Source of the DNA: JAIYDJ01 sp031400505
GTDB taxonomy: Bacteria > Pseudomonadota > Alphaproteobacteria > Rhodobacterales > Rhodobacteraceae
NCBI GenBank assembly: GCA_031400505.1
Contig: JANNPZ010000023.1
Span: forward strand, 61,022-125,021
Length of the DNA: 64,000 bases
Direction: 5' to 3'
Positions 59,890 through 64,000 of the stretch are shown here, piece by piece. The notes under the pieces were generated by a model, which ran no database searches, had not been told where the DNA came from, and was given only the letters and a program-made list of their open reading frames with translations. The stretch's first letter is position 1. Every line of letters begins with the position of its first letter. Position numbers and translations under genes: made by a program.

Positions 59890-61764
59890 ATGATCGCGCG
59901 CCGTGGGTTTCTGGGACTGATGGCGGGGGCGATGGCCCCGCAGATCGGGTTCGCGCAATCCGGATTTGTCACGCGGCCGGATGCCGATACGATGGCCCGC
60001 CTGCCATCAGAGCCGCGCATCATCAACCTGACCGCAATGGGCCGTAGCACCGGCAAGCAAGGCGGCACGATCCGTCAACTGATTGCCGGTCAACGCGATA
60101 TCAGGTTCATGACGATCAACGGCTATGCCCGGCTGATCGGGTATGACATGGACCTGAAACTGCAAGCAGATATCCTGCGGGCCTTTGAGGTCGTCGAAGA
60201 CCGCATCTTCACGTTCCATCTGCGGGCAGGGCATCGCTGGTCTGACGGCAGTCCGCTGACGACAGCGGATTTCGAATATTATTGGCAGGACGTGCTGCTG
60301 AACAAAAAGCTGAAAAAGGGTGGCCTTCCGACCGAGCTGCTGGCGAATGGCAAGGGTCCGGAATTCGAGGTGCTGGACGATCTTACCCTGCGATATACCT
60401 GGGCGGACCCCAACCCGGGTTTCCTGCCCAGCCTTGCCGGAGCGTCGCCCCTGGTGATGGTCTTGCCTGCGCAATACATGAAACAGTTTCATGCGGACTA
60501 TGCAGACGAGGCATCGCTTGGCCGCCATATCGAAGAACAGCGGGTCGACGACTGGAAAGACCTGCACACCAAGATGTCGCGCACCTACCGTCCCGAAAAT
60601 CCCAACTTGCCAACGCTCGACCCCTGGCGCAACACGACACTGCCCCCGGCCGAGCAATTCATCTTTGAACGCAACGCCTTTTTCCACCGCGTCGACCAAT
60701 CGGGAACGCAACTGCCCTACATCGACCGTGTTGTGCTGAATGTCAGTTCTGCCGAAATCATCGCGTCGCAGACGGGCGCAGGGCAAAGCGACCTGCAGAT
60801 GGTCGGTCTCGACTTTGTCGACTACACCTTCCTGAAGGCTGCCGAGCAACGCCATCCGGTCAAAGTCGTGCTCTGGCCACGGACGCAGGGCTCTCGCGTT
60901 GCCTTGATCCCGAACCTCAATTGCGCCGATCCGGTCTGGCGCGGGGTGATGCAGGATGTGCGGGTGCGGCGTGCGTTGTCGCTTGCGACGGCCCGGCACG
61001 AGGTCAACATGGTGTCGTTCTTCGGGCTCGCGAAAGAGGCCGCAGATTCTGTGCTGCCGGGGTCAGAACTGTACAAGCCCGAATATGCAAGCGCTTGGGC
61101 AACTTATGACCCTGAACAGGCCAATGCCCTGCTTGATGCGGCGGGGCTGGACAAACGCAAGCTGGGGATCCGCCTGCTGCCCGATGGCCGCCCGATGAAC
61201 ATCATTGTGGAATCAACCGGGGAAAGCCCGATTGAAACCGACGTGCTGGAACTGGTCACTGACCATTGGCGCGAAGTGGGTGTTGCCATGTTCATCCGCG
61301 TCTCGCAGCGCGACATCTTTCGCAGCCGTGCGGTGGCAGGCGAGATTGTCATGTCCGCGTGGGGTGGCATGGACAATGGGGTCCCCACTGCAGACATGTC
61401 CCCTGCCGCTCTGGCCCCGACAACCGAGAATCTGCTGGCGTGGCCGTTGTGGGGCACGCACTACGTCTCAAAGGGCGAGGCCGGGACCGCGCCCGACCTT
61501 CCCGTGGCCCAGGAGCAACTCGCCCGCTACGAAGCCTGGCTTCGCAGCAAGACCCATGCCGAACGCGTGGCGATCTGGCACGAGATGCTGACAGTCCACG
61601 CCGATCAGGTCTTCGCCATCGGCCTTGTCAACGCCGCCCTGCAGCCGATCCTGAGGTCGTCGCGCCTGCAGAACCTGCCGGAAAAGGGCCTCTATGGCTT
61701 TGATCCGACGTCTTATCTGGGCGTCTACATGCCTGACACCTTTTGGCTGGACGGGGACGCCTGA
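59890..61764 (+). CDS. Peptide-type ABC transporter substrate-binding protein (Tat-exported)
   Basis: A 624-residue family 5 binding protein. The N-terminus ARRGFLGLMAGAMAPQIGFAQ, seen as ARRGFLGL plus a hydrophobic run, is a twin-arginine signal with cleavage near FAQ. The mature chain has the SBP_bac_5 pattern: FHLRAGHRWSDGSPLTTADFEYYW (as FHLRAGHRWSDG and LTTADFEYY), DVRVRRALSLA and AADSVLPG. It is longer than DppA (about 535), as is common for YejA-like and other alphaproteobacterial members. It would bind a peptide, opine or sugar oligomer. Permease genes follow after two bases. The start ATG at 59890 begins the signal peptide. Confidence 0.87.
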   Translation: MIARRGFLGLMAGAMAPQIGFAQSGFVTRPDADTMARLPSEPRIINLTAMGRSTGKQGGTIRQLIAGQRDIRFMTINGYARLIGYDMDLKLQADILRAFEVVEDRIFTFHLRAGHRWSDGSPLTTADFEYYWQDVLLNKKLKKGGLPTELLANGKGPEFEVLDDLTLRYTWADPNPGFLPSLAGASPLVMVLPAQYMKQFHADYADEASLGRHIEEQRVDDWKDLHTKMSRTYRPENPNLPTLDPWRNTTLPPAEQFIFERNAFFHRVDQSGTQLPYIDRVVLNVSSAEIIASQTGAGQSDLQMVGLDFVDYTFLKAAEQRHPVKVVLWPRTQGSRVALIPNLNCADPVWRGVMQDVRVRRALSLATARHEVNMVSFFGLAKEAADSVLPGSELYKPEYASAWATYDPEQANALLDAAGLDKRKLGIRLLPDGRPMNIIVESTGESPIETDVLELVTDHWREVGVAMFIRVSQRDIFRSRAVAGEIVMSAWGGMDNGVPTADMSPAALAPTTENLLAWPLWGTHYVSKGEAGTAPDLPVAQEQLARYEAWLRSKTHAERVAIWHEMLTVHADQVFAIGLVNAALQPILRSSRLQNLPEKGLYGFDPTSYLGVYMPDTFWLDGDA

Positions 61765-61766
61765 CG

Positions 61767-62765
61767 ATGCTGCGATACATCCTGTGGCGCTGTCTGGTGA
61801 TGGTGCCGACGTTGATCCTGATCTCGATGCTGGTGTTCGCCATAATCGAGCTTCCCCCGGGCGACTATTTCGAAAGTTATGTCGCTGAACTAAAGGCCGC
61901 AGGCGAAGACGCCGATCTTGCTGAAATCGAGGAATTGCGGGTCCGCTATGGTTTTGATCAACCGATTCTGATCCGCTATCTGAACTGGGCTGGCGGGATG
62001 CTGACCGGGGATTTCGGGTATTCGTTCGAATATCGCCTGCCGGTCAGCGATGTCGTGGGCGACAGGCTTTGGCTGACCATTCTGGTCTCGGTGGTCACGA
62101 TCATCTTCACCTGGGCGGTGGCCTTTCCGATTGGCATCTATTCGGCCACGCATCAGTACAGCTGGGGTGACTACGGCCTGACTTTTCTTGGGCTCGTTGG
62201 ACTAGCGATCCCCAATTTCATGGTTGCCCTGATCCTGATGTATTTCGCCAACCTGTGGTTTGGCACCTCGATCGGCGGGCTGATGGATCGGGAATTCGTC
62301 AATCAAGCCATGTCATGGGCCAAGTTCACTTCGATCCTTGAACATATCTGGATCCCCGTTGTGATCATCGGAACTGCCGGCACCGCCGGGATGATCCGCC
62401 GCCTGCGGGCCAACCTGCTTGACGAGTTGCAAAAGCAATACGTTACAACCGCCCGGGCCAAGGGGTTGGCCCCCTTCAAGGCGCTGGTGAAGTATCCGCT
62501 GCGCATGTCGCTGAATTTCTTCATTTCGGACATCGGATCGATCCTGCCCGCGATCATCTCGGGCGCAGAAATCACCGCCATCGTCCTCAGCCTCGAGACC
62601 ACCGGGCCGATGCTGATCAAGGCGTTGCAAAGCCAGGATATGTACCTCGCCGGGTCGTTCTTGATGTTTCTGGCGTTCCTGACCGTGATCGGAGTGTTGG
62701 TCTCGGACATCGCCCTTGCACTTCTTGACCCCCGCATACGTCTGGCCGGAGGCAGCACGAAATGA
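61767..62765 (+). CDS. Peptide-type ABC transporter permease 1 (DppB type)
   Basis: A 332-residue membrane protein with about six helices. The N-terminal helix LRYILWRCLVMVPTLILISMLVFAII, read in parts, is followed by a periplasmic region with ELRVRYGFDQPILIRYLNWAGGM, the DppB signature. The ATPase-contact EAA loop is YVTTARAKGLAPFKALVKYPLR. It forms the channel with the next gene product, which it overlaps by four bases (ATGA). The start lies two bases after the binding-protein stop. Confidence 0.9.
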   Translation: MLRYILWRCLVMVPTLILISMLVFAIIELPPGDYFESYVAELKAAGEDADLAEIEELRVRYGFDQPILIRYLNWAGGMLTGDFGYSFEYRLPVSDVVGDRLWLTILVSVVTIIFTWAVAFPIGIYSATHQYSWGDYGLTFLGLVGLAIPNFMVALILMYFANLWFGTSIGGLMDREFVNQAMSWAKFTSILEHIWIPVVIIGTAGTAGMIRRLRANLLDELQKQYVTTARAKGLAPFKALVKYPLRMSLNFFISDIGSILPAIISGAEITAIVLSLETTGPMLIKALQSQDMYLAGSFLMFLAFLTVIGVLVSDIALALLDPRIRLAGGSTK

Positions 62766-63937
62766 CCAACTGGCTTCCCGCCCCTGGCGCGCCGCTGCCA
62801 CACTATGTCTCGGATGCGCCGTTTGATGCGCAATCGGTCGCCGCGATGACTGCCGAACAGGAACGTGTTTACGGCGCATCGCAACTGCGCCTGATGTGGT
62901 GGAAATTCTGCAAGCACCGCGTGGCCCTGATCTCGGCGATCTTTCTTGCGGTCATGTATCTGATGATCCTGATTGTCGAAGTTCTGGCACCCTATGGGTT
63001 GCAAACACGGAACACCGATTTCATCCACGCTCCACCTCAGGGCATCCGCCTGTTCCATGAAGGAACCTTTGTCGGCCCTTATGTCTATGGCCGCACAATG
63101 GAGCTGGACATGGAAACCCTGCGCCGGAACTACACAGAAGACCGCACCGACATCCAGAAGTTGCGGTTTCTGTGCCATGGCGAACCCTACAGATTTTGGG
63201 GCATGATCGAGGGTGATATTCACCTGATGTGCCCGGCAGAAGGCGGCCAGGCCTTTCTTCTGGGCACCGACCGGCTGGGGCGCGACATGCTGTCGCGTAC
63301 CCTTTACGGTGCGCGGATTTCGCTGACCATCGGCCTTTTCGGCATCATCCTGTCGTTTGTCCTTGGAATTGTGATCGGGGGCATCGCGGGCTATCGCGGT
63401 GGTTTGTTCGACATGATCACCCAGCGCGTGATCGAGGTGTTGCAAGCGATCCCGAGCATTCCTCTCTGGCTTGCGCTTGCCGCGATCATGCCCGTGACGT
63501 GGAGCCCGATCCTCGTCTATCTTGGCATCACCATGATCCTTGGCCTTCTGGACTGGACAGGGCTTGCCCGTGCGGTCCGCTCCAAGCTGTTTTCCCTGCG
63601 CGAAGAGGATTATGTTCTGGCGGCACAGCTGATGGGGGCAGGCTCGGCACGGATCATCGGGCGGCATCTGGTTCCCGGCTTCATGTCGCATCTGATTGCC
63701 TCGGCCACACTCGCCATTCCGGGCATGATCTTGGGTGAAACGGCGCTTAGTTTTCTGGGCCTGGGTCTGCGCGCACCGATTACCAGCTGGGGTATCCTGC
63801 TGACCGAGGCGCGTGATGTCTCGGTGCTGGCCTTCTATCCGTGGCTCTTGTACCCGATGCTGCCGGTATTCCTGGTCATTCTTGCCTTCAACTTCATGGG
63901 CGACGGCATGCGCGACGCGGCGGACCCTTATCGCTGA
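62762..63937 (+). CDS. Peptide-type ABC transporter permease 2 (DppC type)
   Basis: A 391-residue membrane protein. The first helix is at about 55-78. A long periplasmic segment of about 90 residues (HAPPQGIRLFHEG, and a Cys pair in LRFLCHGEPY and HLMCPAEGG) precedes the DppC core FLLGTDRLGRDMLSRTLYGARISL (as LGTDRLGRDMLSR). The EAA loop is YVLAAQLMGAGSARIIGRHLVPG. The extra periplasmic domain makes it longer than DppC (about 300). It is last in the operon; no ATPase gene follows within the window, so the fused ATPase at 53.6 kb is the likely partner. Confidence 0.9.
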   Translation: MTNWLPAPGAPLPHYVSDAPFDAQSVAAMTAEQERVYGASQLRLMWWKFCKHRVALISAIFLAVMYLMILIVEVLAPYGLQTRNTDFIHAPPQGIRLFHEGTFVGPYVYGRTMELDMETLRRNYTEDRTDIQKLRFLCHGEPYRFWGMIEGDIHLMCPAEGGQAFLLGTDRLGRDMLSRTLYGARISLTIGLFGIILSFVLGIVIGGIAGYRGGLFDMITQRVIEVLQAIPSIPLWLALAAIMPVTWSPILVYLGITMILGLLDWTGLARAVRSKLFSLREEDYVLAAQLMGAGSARIIGRHLVPGFMSHLIASATLAIPGMILGETALSFLGLGLRAPITSWGILLTEARDVSVLAFYPWLLYPMLPVFLVILAFNFMGDGMRDAADPYR

Positions 63938-63978
63938 AGTTTGCCGTTATCATCTGTTCACAAATATCCCACGGGGGT

Positions 63979-63999
63979 GCGGGGGTGTGAAACCCCCGC
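63979..63999 (+). terminator. GCGGGGG/CCCCCGC hairpin after the importer operon
   Basis: A perfect 7-bp GC stem with a 7-base loop lies 41 bp after the last stop codon, preceded by CAAATATCCCACGGGGGT. This form is common at operon ends in Rhodobacteraceae. The window ends before any T-run could be seen. Confidence 0.55.
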
Positions 64000-64000
64000 C

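Overview
The window comes from a high-GC alphaproteobacterium, most likely of the Rhodobacteraceae (Rhodobacter/Gemmobacter type). Pointers are the codon bias, the opgC-opgG-opgH glucan operon, a one-domain ModE beside modABC, a DUF3095 gene, and GGCGGGC-type hairpins. The assignment rests on gene content and sequence style; no database was searched.

Layout. 1-7.1 kb holds ordinary genes: a truncated sulfatase, an MFS transporter, an alpha/beta hydrolase, an LldD-type hydroxy-acid dehydrogenase with a striking upstream operator cluster, trpA, an endonuclease/exonuclease/phosphatase protein and the GTPase ychF. 7.2-10.1 kb holds a TPR protein with four near-identical 47-residue repeats, tRNA-Ser(GCU), and a decayed IS5-family transposase just downstream of the tRNA. 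10.1-13.2 kb is a molybdate uptake operon (modE-modA-modB-modC). 13.3-18.2 kb has a secreted YHS-domain protein, then a class III CoA-transferase translationally coupled to a ThDP enzyme, followed by a TTC38-like TPR protein. 18.3-23.6 kb is an osmoregulated periplasmic glucan operon (opgC, opgG, opgH and a secreted esterase) in which every junction is a 4-bp ATGA overlap.

23.9-42 kb is a Wzx/Wzy-type exopolysaccharide locus. It has an export lipoprotein, a low-molecular-weight tyrosine phosphatase and a chain-length tyrosine kinase (Wza/Wzb/Wzc). Next is a set matching UDP-N,N'-diacetylbacillosamine synthesis and priming (PglF-, PglC-, PglD- and PglE-like) with a WbuB-like glycosyltransferase. 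A convergent capE-capF-capG operon for UDP-N-acetyl-L-fucosamine follows, then a Wzy-like polymerase, glycosyltransferases and a Wzx flippase. A UDP-HexNAc dehydrogenase at 55.6 kb could supply a uronic acid. The first part of the sugar block looks AT-richer than its surroundings, which suggests transfer.

42-53.5 kb is the most unusual part. It carries glycosyltransferases, a polysaccharide deacetylase-like protein, an MBL-fold phosphodiesterase-like hydrolase, a calcineurin-like phosphoesterase and a lone cyclic-nucleotide-binding domain. With them is a 906-residue ABC-exporter-like protein whose Walker A, signature, Walker B and H-loop are all degenerate and whose nucleotide-binding domain carries a roughly 300-residue insertion. 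Further along, a class III cyclase with unusual purine-site residues (58.3 kb) is divergent from a DUF3095 protein that itself resembles a cyclase. Together these suggest a cyclic-nucleotide-linked system controlling a glycan or glycolipid; this is an inference.

53.6-64 kb also holds a peptide-type ABC importer. Its fused ATPase (minus strand) is separated by three genes from its Tat-exported binding protein and two permeases (plus strand).
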